64,000 nucleotides of DNA from contig NZ_VORY01000020.1 in assembly GCF_007997295.1 (NCBI RefSeq), positions 1-64,000 on the forward strand, given 5' to 3'. This DNA is from Gillisia hiemivivida. GTDB taxonomy: Bacteria; Bacteroidota; Bacteroidia; Flavobacteriales; Flavobacteriaceae. The notes beneath the pieces are model-generated. The model made no database searches, had not been told where the DNA came from, and saw only the letters and a program-made list of their open reading frames with translations. Within the stretch, counting starts at the first letter, position 1; every line of letters starts with the position of its first letter. Position numbers and translations under genes: made by a program. This document shows, one piece after another, positions 45,887-54,783 of the stretch.

Positions 45887-46963
45887 TTAAAAAGCATCGC
45901 TGTTTTCCTTCAGCTTTTCGGTATTTTCTACCAATTGCAATTCGTCTATAATTTTTTGAATATCTCCGTTTATAATATTAGAAAGATCATATAAAGTTAA
46001 ATTTATCCTGTGATCTGTAACCCTTCCCTGAGAATAGTTATAAGTTCTAATTTTCGCACTTCTATCTCCACTAGAAACCATAGAGTTACGTTTTGCCGAA
46101 TCTGCCGCCAGTTTCTTAGCAAGTTCCATTTCATATAGTCTAGAACGTAAAACTCTAAATGCCTTTTCTTTATTCTTATGCTGTGATTTTTGATCCTGAC
46201 ATTGAGCAACCAATCCGGTTGGAATGTGAGTTAATCTAACTGCAGAATAAGTGGTGTTTACAGATTGCCCTCCTGGCCCTGAAGAACAAAAGAAATCTAC
46301 TCTTACCTCTTTAGGGTTAATCTCCACATCAAACTCTTCAGCTTCCGGCAAAACCATGACTGTAGCAGCAGAAGTATGCACTCTCCCTTGAGTTTCCGTT
46401 TGAGGAACACGTTGCACACGGTGAACTCCAGCTTCAAATTTTAAGGTTCCATAAACATCTTCTCCAGAAATCTCAAAGATCATCTCTTTAAAACCTCCAT
46501 TGGTACCTTCATTATAATCTACAATATTTGCTTTCCAACCGCGACTATCAGCATATTTATTATACATCTTATAAAGATCTCCTGCAAAGATACTTGCTTC
46601 ATCTCCACCTGCACCGGCGCGAATTTCCATCACCACATTTTTAGAATCTTCAGGATCCTTAGGCACAAGCATTATCCTAATTTTTTCGTCTAACTTAGGT
46701 AATTCAGTTTTAGCTTCCTCCATTTGGAGTTTTGCCATCTCTGACATTTCAGGATCACTACCATCTGCAATAATCTCTTCAGATTCCTTAATATTTTCGG
46801 ATAATTCAATATAAGTTTCGCGCACATCCATGAGTGCCTTCAAATCCTTGTACTCCTTATTCAATTCCACATAACGCTTCTGATCTGATATTATATCAGG
46901 CTGAATGATAAGATCGTTCACCTCATCAAAGCGTTGCTTCACAATATTCAACTTCTCAATCAT
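45887..46963 (-). CDS. prfA: Peptide chain release factor 1
   Basis: A 358-residue class I release factor that recognises UAA and UAG stop codons. The GGQ motif is at residues 231-233 ([13 protein letters not shown]). The stop-codon-reading loop sits in [18 protein letters not shown], where the PxT tripeptide reads PQT. Its length is typical and the start is ATG 46963. It stands alone between a repeat and a YhhN-like gene. Confidence 0.95.
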   Translation of the reverse strand: MIEKLNIVKQRFDEVNDLIIQPDIISDQKRYVELNKEYKDLKALMDVRETYIELSENIKESEEIIADGSDPEMSEMAKLQMEEAKTELPKLDEKIRIMLVPKDPEDSKNVVMEIRAGAGGDEASIFAGDLYKMYNKYADSRGWKANIVDYNEGTNGGFKEMIFEISGEDVYGTLKFEAGVHRVQRVPQTETQGRVHTSAATVMVLPEAEEFDVEINPKEVRVDFFCSSGPGGQSVNTTYSAVRLTHIPTGLVAQCQDQKSQHKNKEKAFRVLRSRLYEMELAKKLAADSAKRNSMVSSGDRSAKIRTYNYSQGRVTDHRINLTLYDLSNIINGDIQKIIDELQLVENTEKLKENSDAF

Positions 46964-47055
46964 AAATTTTCAAATGATTTTTCGGTGCAAATTTACATTA
47001 ATTTCACCAATAATATTGGCGCAAACTCTAACTATTAATACCTAGCTATTCGCAG

Positions 47056-47760
47056 CTAAAGAAATCCGTATGACTGTAGCATTTCTTTATTTTTATCCAT
47101 TCTGGAGAATTTCACCAAACATAATAATCCAATTATATAAAATAATCTATCTGGATAATAAAATCCTTCAACACCTAAATAGTAGGCCATAAACCCTGAT
47201 ATATCCGATATTACAAAGCCTAATACTGCCCACAGAAAATAGAAGGAAGATTTATTGCTATATCTGTTACTATAAGAAAAGCCCAGAACAACCATAACTA
47301 TCATGGACATCCCATAAAGGTAAAATAAATAAGTATGCCAGGAATCGTCCCATTTGGGACCAACCATATCTATTAATAAATATAGCATTATAATATTGAT
47401 CCCTAAAATTCCTATAAATACTCCCTTTTGAAAAATATTGGTTTCAAGATTACGCACATACGGCCTAATATGCTTTATAAGTGATAAATATGCCAAAACA
47501 ACTAAGCCAAAGGTTAATTTTTTAATCCATGGAATTTCATATTTTAATAATAAAAAGTCGGAGATGAGAAGTAATAAAAAAGCATTTATGAGAAATGGTT
47601 CTTTTTTCTTCGCTCCCATGGTAAAGACAATAAAGAAAATTGAAGCGCCTATAATTCGCAGCCAACGGCTTTCAATCAAGCCATATTCAGAAATTGTGTA
47701 GAAGTTTATTACCAAAAGAAACACTCCAATTACTATAAGTATTATATTAAGGTGCTTCAT
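47056..47760 (-). CDS. YhhN-like membrane protein, copy 1
   Basis: A 234-residue protein with about eight membrane segments. The motifs LLLLISDFLLL and GFVISDISGFMAYYLG, each with a Ser-Asp pair inside a helix, resemble the YhhN/TMEM86 (lysoplasmalogenase) family, where acidic residues in the membrane are catalytic. Activity is not shown for this divergent form. A paralogue of similar length lies 153 bases upstream on the same strand. Confidence 0.7.
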   Translation of the reverse strand: MKHLNIILIVIGVFLLVINFYTISEYGLIESRWLRIIGASIFFIVFTMGAKKKEPFLINAFLLLLISDFLLLKYEIPWIKKLTFGLVVLAYLSLIKHIRPYVRNLETNIFQKGVFIGILGINIIMLYLLIDMVGPKWDDSWHTYLFYLYGMSMIVMVVLGFSYSNRYSNKSSFYFLWAVLGFVISDISGFMAYYLGVEGFYYPDRLFYIIGLLCLVKFSRMDKNKEMLQSYGFL

Positions 47761-47913
47761 TTAATTGAAATGCAAAAGGGGCTAGTTTGATGTAAAATTA
47801 ATATTATCCCATAGATAAATTCATAAATATAAAATTTAATATAGTTTTTTATAAATTAATATGCCATCTCACAAACACCAGTACAAATAGACTTCTATTA
47901 AACCTAATTATTT

Positions 47914-48627
47914 TTAATCGTTTCGATTGTCAAGATGACTAGTAGGTTCTTTATTTTCTAATCTTTCTAAAAACATGAATTTCAGTAAAAAAGCAATTCC
48001 CAATAAATTAAAGGTTATATCTGCTAAAAAGAATTCAGACAAATTTAGATTGTAAGCTATAAAATAAGCAAGGTCTGAAAAAGCCAGACTTAAAACAGTA
48101 CCTAAAAAAAAGATGGAAGCTCTATTTGTATATCTATTACTAAAAGAAACTGCTGCCGAAACACTCATAATTACTGAAATTCCATAGAAATAGAATAAAA
48201 TATCGTAAAAAGTATAAGATGGGCTAGCAGACACCATTGTTACCAACATGTATAACAAGAATACATTGAGCCCTATTGCAATTGTAAAGACTATTTTCTG
48301 AAATAAGTTGGTTTGCAGCTGCTTTAACCTATTTAAAACTAATCCTATAAATGCTAGGAAGATAGAAGCACGAACTATGAAAATGAGCGCATTAAAAAAT
48401 GGATTTTCAAAATTTATGAGTAATACATCTGAAATCAGGAGAAGGGTAAAAACAAGAAGTCCCTGCTTATTATAGTACCATGGTGAAAGAAAAAGCAAGA
48501 AAAAAGCAAACATCGATGCCAACCTCATCCACCTACTCACCATATCGTCTAAATATATCATCACCAATAGATTACCTATAATTAGAACGAGAGTGAAAAT
48601 CGGTAAAAAATACTTGAAGGGCTTCAT
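47914..48627 (-). CDS. YhhN-like membrane protein, copy 2
   Basis: A 237-residue paralogue of the neighbour at 47056. It shares LLLISDVLLI, the LFYFYGISVIMSV segment and FSDLAYFIAYNL in the same positions, so the Ser-Asp pairs are kept in both. The C-terminal tail is hydrophilic and differs (KEPTSHLDNRND). Together they look like a local duplication. YhhN/TMEM86 relatives hydrolyse lysoplasmalogens, but the function is not certain here. Confidence 0.68.
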   Translation of the reverse strand: MKPFKYFLPIFTLVLIIGNLLVMIYLDDMVSRWMRLASMFAFFLLFLSPWYYNKQGLLVFTLLLISDVLLINFENPFFNALIFIVRASIFLAFIGLVLNRLKQLQTNLFQKIVFTIAIGLNVFLLYMLVTMVSASPSYTFYDILFYFYGISVIMSVSAAVSFSNRYTNRASIFFLGTVLSLAFSDLAYFIAYNLNLSEFFLADITFNLLGIAFLLKFMFLERLENKEPTSHLDNRND

Positions 48628-48740
48628 AAATTAATCAGGAATATATAAAAAATATCCAAGCTGAATTTTGGAGTGCTTAAAAATTTTAATTTTTAAATGT
48701 AAGTCAAAAAAAAGTCTATTAACCAAGAAGCAATTAAACA

Positions 48741-49919
48741 TTAGTAGTTAAATTCCCCAAATTCACTTTTTATAGTCAAGGATTTTTTATCTGAAGCTTC
48801 TACTCTTCCAATTATTTTTGCATCTACATTAAAAGACTTTGATATTGCAATAATATCTTCTGCAATTTCAGGACTTACGTAGAGCTCCATTCGGTGCCCC
48901 ATATTGAACACTTGATACATTTCCTTCCAATCTGTTTTGCTTTCTTCTTGAATTAGCTTAAACAAAGGAGGCGCTTCAAACAAATTATCTTTTACAATAT
49001 TGAGGTTATTTATAAAATGGAGGATCTTTGTTTGTGCTCCCCCACTACAATGCACTATCCCGTGGATATCCTTATTAGAGTATTGGGATAAAATTTTCTT
49101 TATAATTGGCGCGTAAGTTCTTGTTGGAGAAAGGACTAGTTTTCCGGCATCTATCGGAGAATTCTCAATGGCATCTGTTAACGATTTTGTTCCTGAATAA
49201 ACAAGCTCTTCTGGGATACTATTATCAAAACTTTCTGGATATTTTTCAGCTAAAATCTTAGAGAACACATCATGTCTTGCAGAAGTAAGTCCGTTACTTC
49301 CCATCCCTCCATTATATTCTTTTTCGTAAGATGCTTGTCCAAAAGAAGCCAATCCAACGATCACATCTCCGGGTTTTATATTTGCATTATCTATTACATC
49401 ACTTTTCTTCATTCTGGCAGTAACGGTAGAATCTACAATAATTGTTCTCACCAAGTCTCCCACATCTGCAGTTTCACCACCAGTGGAATGAATTTCCACC
49501 CCAAAACTTTTGAGATCTTTAAGCAATTCTTCGGTTCCATTGATTATTGCTGAAATAACTTCTCCGGGAATAAGGTTTTTATTTCTTCCAATCGTAGAGG
49601 AAAGCATAATGTTATCTACCGCACCTACGCAAAGAAGATCATCTATATTCATGATAAGTGCATCTTGGGCTATCCCTTTCCAAACAGAGAGATCTCCGGT
49701 TTCTTTCCAATACATATAGGCTAAAGAAGATTTAGTTCCTGCGCCATCTGCATGCATAATAAGACAGTAATCATCATCGCCAGTTAGATGATCTGGAACA
49801 ATTTTGCAGAATGCTTGTGGGAACAAGCCTTTATCTACATTTTTAATAGCATTATGCACATCTTCTTTTCCTGCAGAAACACCTCTTCCGGCATATCTTT
49901 TACTAATTTCCTGACTCAT
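48741..49919 (-). CDS. purM: Phosphoribosylformylglycinamidine cyclo-ligase (AIR synthase)
   Basis: A 392-residue AIR synthase-related enzyme for the fifth step of purine synthesis, converting FGAM to AIR with ATP. YAGRGVSAGKEDVH at the start, the ADGAGTKSSLAY motif and TGGETADVGDLVRT correspond to the conserved ATP- and substrate-binding loops. It is longer than E. coli PurM (345), as in other Bacteroidota. The start is the ATG after a poly-A/T region; it is not in an operon with other purine genes. Confidence 0.9.
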   Translation of the reverse strand: MSQEISKRYAGRGVSAGKEDVHNAIKNVDKGLFPQAFCKIVPDHLTGDDDYCLIMHADGAGTKSSLAYMYWKETGDLSVWKGIAQDALIMNIDDLLCVGAVDNIMLSSTIGRNKNLIPGEVISAIINGTEELLKDLKSFGVEIHSTGGETADVGDLVRTIIVDSTVTARMKKSDVIDNANIKPGDVIVGLASFGQASYEKEYNGGMGSNGLTSARHDVFSKILAEKYPESFDNSIPEELVYSGTKSLTDAIENSPIDAGKLVLSPTRTYAPIIKKILSQYSNKDIHGIVHCSGGAQTKILHFINNLNIVKDNLFEAPPLFKLIQEESKTDWKEMYQVFNMGHRMELYVSPEIAEDIIAISKSFNVDAKIIGRVEASDKKSLTIKSEFGEFNY

Positions 49920-49974
49920 GGAGCAATTTTTTATGAGATTTCAAAGATACATATAAAGCGTTGCTAATAAAACC

Positions 49975-50008
49975 AAAAAAGCGACACTTTAAGGTGTCGC
50001 TTTTTTTT
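49975..50008 (-). terminator. Curli operon terminator
   Basis: AAAGCGACACTTT/AAGGTGTCGCTTT hairpin with flanking A and T runs, 22 bases beyond the stop of the propeller lipoprotein gene. It may act in both directions. Confidence 0.88.
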
Positions 50009-50029
50009 ATTCTTCTTTTGTTTACTTAT

Positions 50030-51529
50030 TTATTCCCAATCGGGCATTTTACCGTTTTCAATTAAAAGTATTCGATCTATTTCCAACGGATTAAGATCCT
50101 CATCAAAACGAAGCGTATAAATATTTTTTATTGACATTGGCGCATTGGATGCATTTACGAAAATAACCGCAGCTTCATCGGGTGAAAACCTTGGGTCAGT
50201 GTCATTTGTACCATTCTCCTTACCTCCGCTCAAACTAACCTCAGTATCATTTTGAAGGTTATAAATAAACATTTTTGTGTTTAGTTCCCTGTCTTCATCA
50301 CTTTCAAAACCAGACACATCCCGGGTGTACAACACCAATGAATTAGTTACATCGATATCCAAACCTCCTAGACTTCCCATTACATTGCTCACAATTGTCT
50401 TTTCTCTGTTTCCATTAAAATCTATTGTAAAAATTTCGGCGTTGTACCCATTCACATCTGTAGTATGCAAGACAATTACAGAATTATCTGCGCTTACCGT
50501 GGTATTAATTATAAAGCGTCCTATAGGTGCATCATATATAATCTCTTTCCCTTCACCAGTAGCACTAATTTTGTATAGCTTATCTAAATTTGGATATAAT
50601 AGGAACGACCCATCGTTAGACCAAGAATAACCAACACGTTCGTTATTAATGCTCTTAACTGGGATATTAGAAGTAACTTGAAAAACGTCTGAACCATCGG
50701 GTTTCATGGTAAATAATTGTGTTGTAGAACCCACAATTCTTAAAAATGCAATCCTATTTATAGAATTGTTTTTTCTGGGTCTAAAGCTATTCTTATTTAA
50801 ATCTGTTAATCTTACCTCTACTCCTTTTTCATTTGAGGAGAAAATCACATTATTATTATCTATTTCTCTAACAAAATAATAACTGTTATTTGGAAACTCT
50901 GTTATTTTAAATGAATAAACCTGACTAAGCACAGGCTCATTTATACTATCGGAAACTGCTACTTGCCAAAAATATTTATACCCATATTTAAGATCTGAAA
51001 CGTTATAAGTAGTATCCTGAATGTTACTGAATTCTAAAACCTCTTCGTTACGATCATTTCTTATTTTAAGCTCATAAGTAAGCTCATCCCCATCAGGATC
51101 GGTTGAATTCCATGCGAAATCAACATTTAAGTCGGTTACTTCAGCATTATCTAAGGGTGTAATCGCAACAGGAGCAGATGGCTGTCTATTGTTTGCAGAA
51201 GAAATAACTAATTTAAAGATAACATTTGAGGTTATATCTGCAGTTACAGTTACAGATTCAAATTTTGTTACATAATCTTCGCTTTCAGCTTTTACTGAAT
51301 ATTGGTCTATTATCACATTTTCCAAAATGAACATACCGTTCTCATCAGTTAGAACCGTAGTAGATGCAGGACTCGTAGAAATCTCAACATTCTCTATCGG
51401 TTCACCCGAACTCTCACTAGTTACCGTACCAGATATGGAGCCGGTTAAATCGTTCCCAACGGTATCTTCATTGCATCCAACAAACATAACCAGAATTACA
51501 GCTATCAATATGTATATACACTTTTTCAT
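50030..51529 (-). CDS. Curli-operon lipoprotein with regulatory-like, Fn3-like and beta-propeller domains
   Basis: A 499-residue lipoprotein (lipobox VMFVGC). After the anchor come a carboxypeptidase-regulatory-like domain (about 28-110, GSISGTVTSESSGEPIENV), a fibronectin-like domain (about 118-205, DFAWNSTDPDGDELTYELKI) and a TolB-like beta-propeller (about 240-499, with QLFTMKPDGSDVFQVTSN and DPRFSPDEAAVIFVN). It starts 1 base after the csgG stop and is the last gene of the curli operon. It probably sits on the outer membrane and may contact the secreted fibre or the cell surface; this is inference. No role is known to me. Confidence 0.8.
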   Translation of the reverse strand: MKKCIYILIAVILVMFVGCNEDTVGNDLTGSISGTVTSESSGEPIENVEISTSPASTTVLTDENGMFILENVIIDQYSVKAESEDYVTKFESVTVTADITSNVIFKLVISSANNRQPSAPVAITPLDNAEVTDLNVDFAWNSTDPDGDELTYELKIRNDRNEEVLEFSNIQDTTYNVSDLKYGYKYFWQVAVSDSINEPVLSQVYSFKITEFPNNSYYFVREIDNNNVIFSSNEKGVEVRLTDLNKNSFRPRKNNSINRIAFLRIVGSTTQLFTMKPDGSDVFQVTSNIPVKSINNERVGYSWSNDGSFLLYPNLDKLYKISATGEGKEIIYDAPIGRFIINTTVSADNSVIVLHTTDVNGYNAEIFTIDFNGNREKTIVSNVMGSLGGLDIDVTNSLVLYTRDVSGFESDEDRELNTKMFIYNLQNDTEVSLSGGKENGTNDTDPRFSPDEAAVIFVNASNAPMSIKNIYTLRFDEDLNPLEIDRILLIENGKMPDWE

Positions 51530-51530
51530 A

Positions 51531-52940
51531 TTATTCGATTGAAGTTTTAGGTGTTGTTAAACCAAAATAGTAATTAAAACCAATTCCAATATTGAAATAA
51601 TAATCATCTCTTTTTCCATTTACCAGATTATCTATTTCATCATTTAATAAAATGTTATGTTCTGCAAAAAGTTTAAAGCCAAATTTTGGAGAGATCAAAT
51701 ACTGTAATCCAACCCCATATTGTATCTTAAAAAACGTACTACTTAAGTTTTCTTGACCGCTTGCGATTTCCGGATCACCTAACTCTACGGCTATTCCTGG
51801 ACCGCCATATAAATAGGGACTAAAATCGTCTCGGGGCAACAATTCTAATTGAGTGTTTAGGTCTAAGCTCGCAAAACTACCAGAAAATGAATTCTCGTTA
51901 TTCAATTTAAATATACTTAAGGCGGCGCCTAAATTTAAATGAGATGTCAGGCTTCTTTGGTATTCTATTCTAGCTAAATAATCGGGGTTGTTTACGGAAT
52001 AATCCCCATCAATCAGGGAAATTCCTCCAGAAAAACTGAAATTATTTTTATATGGTCTATCAACAAAGATACGCTCGTATAAACCGGTTGCTTCATCTAG
52101 CGATTTTTCCTCTTGGTAATCTGCTACTAGTTTTTCATTTACTTCAACCCCTCCTTGTGCCGACCAATATTTTTCTTTTACACCTTCAATAATTAGATCG
52201 CGAACCGCTTTCTCTATAGCGTCTTTAACAGCCAATTGTACAGGTTCATTTTGTGTTATTCCTGTTTCTGCCTCTAGCAATCGCTGAAATTTTACAAACC
52301 TAAAAAAACTAGCATCTAATGCCTGTGAAAGAATAGTTTTAGACACATATACTGTTTTAAGAATCTCCCCATTACTTGTAGAAACAGCTCTTAAGTAAAC
52401 TGTTATTCTATCCTGTCTATATTTTGCGGAACCTCCTATTCCAAAATAGCGAGCACCAAGACCACCTGTAACAATATTTGTATCGTAAGAGATAATTCCA
52501 CCTTCTAAAAGTAAACCTGCATATAAAAGAGGAGGTAGAGGTGGCTCATTTGGATTGAGGTTTTTAATATATTCCTGTTTTGTATTTCTAATTATATTTC
52601 TCTCTGTAGATAGATTGCTAAGGCTTTCCCTTTCAATCGGGATAAACCAACCAGAGTCTTCCAAAGCCTTTATTAACATCGTTGTACCTCCTTGGGTAAC
52701 AGCCGTACTAAAAGTAGAACCATTTTCTATTGCCTTGTATTGACCGGTTTGGTCGCTAAAATTATATACGGCAACTTCAACAGGGTCTAAGGCTAGAGGT
52801 AAGTCCAATAAATTCTTGGAGGAAGCACTAAATTCTCCCGTTCTGGAAGGACTTGCAGAAAAGGGTTGATTGAAATAGGTGCCACAAGAGTAAAGGCATA
52901 GTATTCCTGTAAAAGAAAGCACTTTGTAAAGTTTATGCAT
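51531..52940 (-). CDS. csgG: Curli secretion channel CsgG with a C-terminal barrel-like extension
   Basis: A 469-residue lipoprotein (C19 in CLYSCG). Residues about 20-265 correspond to CsgG, the outer-membrane channel for curlin: VAVYNFSDQTGQYKA, the TTMLIKALEDSGWFIPIERE segment, LLYAGLLLEGGIISYDTN and KTVYVSKTILSQ. E. coli CsgG is 277 residues with its signal. Here about 200 residues follow, with alternating strands (NNFSFSGGISLIDGDYSVNN onward, ending FNIGIGFNYYFG), like a small OmpA-type barrel. The start is 52940; an in-frame ATG at 52985 would overlap csgF. Confidence 0.92.
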   Translation of the reverse strand: MHKLYKVLSFTGILCLYSCGTYFNQPFSASPSRTGEFSASSKNLLDLPLALDPVEVAVYNFSDQTGQYKAIENGSTFSTAVTQGGTTMLIKALEDSGWFIPIERESLSNLSTERNIIRNTKQEYIKNLNPNEPPLPPLLYAGLLLEGGIISYDTNIVTGGLGARYFGIGGSAKYRQDRITVYLRAVSTSNGEILKTVYVSKTILSQALDASFFRFVKFQRLLEAETGITQNEPVQLAVKDAIEKAVRDLIIEGVKEKYWSAQGGVEVNEKLVADYQEEKSLDEATGLYERIFVDRPYKNNFSFSGGISLIDGDYSVNNPDYLARIEYQRSLTSHLNLGAALSIFKLNNENSFSGSFASLDLNTQLELLPRDDFSPYLYGGPGIAVELGDPEIASGQENLSSTFFKIQYGVGLQYLISPKFGFKLFAEHNILLNDEIDNLVNGKRDDYYFNIGIGFNYYFGLTTPKTSIE

Positions 52941-52953
52941 GGAGTAAGTTTTT

Positions 52954-53364
52954 TTAATTTGGGACAATAATTTGGGTTTCCTCACCTGTGGTCGTATCGA
53001 GTATATTTATCACCAAACCCTCAAGAGTTCGATAAATCTCTAATGTTAATGTACCATATGTGAAAGTACCTTCTTGATCGAAAGAACCAAATCTCTCCAG
53101 CTGTTGTTGTAATAATGTTCTCGTAATCTGACTAAGAATTTGCCTGTTTATATCTTGTCCTAATCTATCCAGTTCTGATTCTTTTTCTCTTGGATCAACT
53201 CGAGCTTTTAAAGAATTTTGGGCAGACGCAGAACTCAAGAGCCATCCATAATTTATATAATTACCCCCAAAAGCAGGGTTTGTAGGTTCATAACTAAATT
53301 GTTGCGCCTTTGCTTGAGCCCCAAAAAACAGAACAAAAGAAAAAAGTAGTAATTGTAGCTTCAT
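52954..53364 (-). CDS. csgF: Curli assembly protein CsgF
   Basis: A 136-residue exported protein (signal ending AKAQ). The mature N-terminus FSYEPTNPAFGGNYINYGWL matches the conserved CsgF segment that inserts into the CsgG channel; the C-terminal half (about 100-136) is beta-rich. CsgF anchors the nucleator and helps fibre assembly at the cell surface. The start overlaps the csgE stop by one base and csgG follows after 13 bases. Confidence 0.93.
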   Translation of the reverse strand: MKLQLLLFSFVLFFGAQAKAQQFSYEPTNPAFGGNYINYGWLLSSASAQNSLKARVDPREKESELDRLGQDINRQILSQITRTLLQQQLERFGSFDQEGTFTYGTLTLEIYRTLEGLVINILDTTTGEETQIIVPN

Positions 53365-54149
53365 TAGTAATATTTAAAGTTATTTCCTTGTTTTTCCAAT
53401 TGTTGGATATATGCAATTGTTCTTTGTATGGACACCGCCGCCATTTGTTTTAAATAATCTTTATTAGGTCTGGCAAAAAAACTAATTAGGACTTGCTGTC
53501 CTATTTTTACTGATATTCTAGTTACACGTCCTCTTCCAGGAATTTCATCTATTTCTATATTTTTAGGAGAAACTATTTCCTTATTATAGAATTCTGAATA
53601 AAAGTTTCTAAAAAAATCTCGACCAACTTTGGTCATTGTGTTTTCAATTACCAACCCATTAATTTTAAATCCATCTTCAGGTTTTGCTTCTTCATTAGAT
53701 ACTGGTGCATTTACCTTCTCTTCAGCTATTACCTCTTTAATAGATTCTAAATCGTTTACAAGCTCTATTCTATCCTTTCCTATTGGCTTATCTTCCTGAT
53801 CATAGATCAACAAGAGAACAGTGATTGTTCCCTCTTCGCTTTTATTAACTGTGGTACTAGATAATATCTCTTTTTTAAAACCTTCTAAAAAAAACCGATT
53901 CCCTTGATTGGTTCTCGAGGAATTATCGCTAGGATCCTTTTTAATTAAAGAGAATTCATATCTAAGATTATAATCGGTTGCGGTTATGTTTTCTGCCGTT
54001 GCACTAAAAGTTAAAAACTCTCCTTTATCTTCTACTTTTATATCGGCAACAACTTCCTTATTATAAAATTGAGAAAATCCAGTGATGCTATAAAAAACAA
54101 AAACTAGCACAAAGACAAATTTTTTATTATTTAGTATTCTGGCTATCAT
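53364..54149 (-). CDS. csgE: CsgE with an extra N-terminal CsgH-like domain
   Basis: A 261-residue exported protein (signal about 1-26). The C-terminal about 95 residues (162-257) match CsgE, the periplasmic cap that guides curlin to CsgG: INGLVIENTMTKVGRDFFRN and RVTRISVKIGQQVLISFF. E. coli CsgE is about 129 residues with its signal. The additional N-terminal domain (about 28-132) is a beta-sandwich-like segment with NQGNRFFLEGFKKEILSSTT, reminiscent of CsgH/CsgC, the curli amyloid inhibitors. A linker of about 28 residues rich in Glu/Ala/Pro joins the two. Confidence 0.88.
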   Translation of the reverse strand: MIARILNNKKFVFVLVFVFYSITGFSQFYNKEVVADIKVEDKGEFLTFSATAENITATDYNLRYEFSLIKKDPSDNSSRTNQGNRFFLEGFKKEILSSTTVNKSEEGTITVLLLIYDQEDKPIGKDRIELVNDLESIKEVIAEEKVNAPVSNEEAKPEDGFKINGLVIENTMTKVGRDFFRNFYSEFYNKEIVSPKNIEIDEIPGRGRVTRISVKIGQQVLISFFARPNKDYLKQMAAVSIQRTIAYIQQLEKQGNNFKYY

Positions 54150-54163
54150 AATTTATAAAATAA

Positions 54164-54703
54164 TCATTTATAACTATTTATAATCAATATTGGTGTTGCA
54201 TCGGTTTGATTGAATTTTAAGGATTTTGTAAGTTCATTAACACCGTTTCTTTCAAAATATTTACCATTGCCTTCTTGCGTAAGCTCTAAAGAAATATCTG
54301 CTTCCGGACTAATAACATAATCATGAATAGTGTTAAAATCACCGTTTTGAACAAAATTAGCAATTGCAGTATTTACTTCATAATCTACTGTTGCCCAATT
54401 ACTCGCGCCAAGTTGATTTATTATAATTTCACTAGAAGCTGTAATTGTTTTTATATCTGCTTGATTAAAATCTCCAATTTGTGTCAGGAATACTTCATTC
54501 CCTGTAATTTCTATATTTCTAAGATTTTGGTTATTAAAAATACCTAATCCATTAAGTGCTGCCAGAGTTAAATTATCATTTTTCAATAAAAGCTCTTCTG
54601 ATGAACCTGTGCCTGCATTCAAATACGTTTGAGAATTTGCCAATTGGCTAAACGCTATTAGCAAAAACAAAAAAATATTTATATTTATTACTGTCTTTTT
54701 CAT
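54164..54703 (-). CDS. csgB: CsgB-like minor curlin, probable nucleator
   Basis: A 179-residue exported protein (signal ending LANSQ). The middle and end contain curlin-type strands such as NEVFLTQIGDFNQADI, IINQLGASNWATV and FVQNGDFNTIHDYV, spaced about 20-22 residues, fewer and less regular than in the major subunit. Position between csgA and csgE and this weaker repeat pattern suggest CsgB, which nucleates CsgA fibres. csgE follows after 14 bases. A terminator-like hairpin lies just upstream. Confidence 0.8.
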   Translation of the reverse strand: MKKTVININIFLFLLIAFSQLANSQTYLNAGTGSSEELLLKNDNLTLAALNGLGIFNNQNLRNIEITGNEVFLTQIGDFNQADIKTITASSEIIINQLGASNWATVDYEVNTAIANFVQNGDFNTIHDYVISPEADISLELTQEGNGKYFERNGVNELTKSLKFNQTDATPILIINSYK

Positions 54704-54734
54704 AATTACCTAACCAATTTAACATTTTTTTTAG

Positions 54735-54771
54735 ATATAAAAAAAATGGAAGGGGAGACCCCCTCCATTTT
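54735..54771 (-). terminator. Terminator/attenuator between csgA and csgB
   Basis: Arms AAAATGGA-GGGG/CCCC-TCCATTTT with an AGA loop at 54743-54771; on the minus strand T8 follows. It begins 12 bases after the csgA stop, so most transcripts could end here and few read into csgB. Confidence 0.8.
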
Positions 54772-54783
54772 AGTTTTAAAAAA

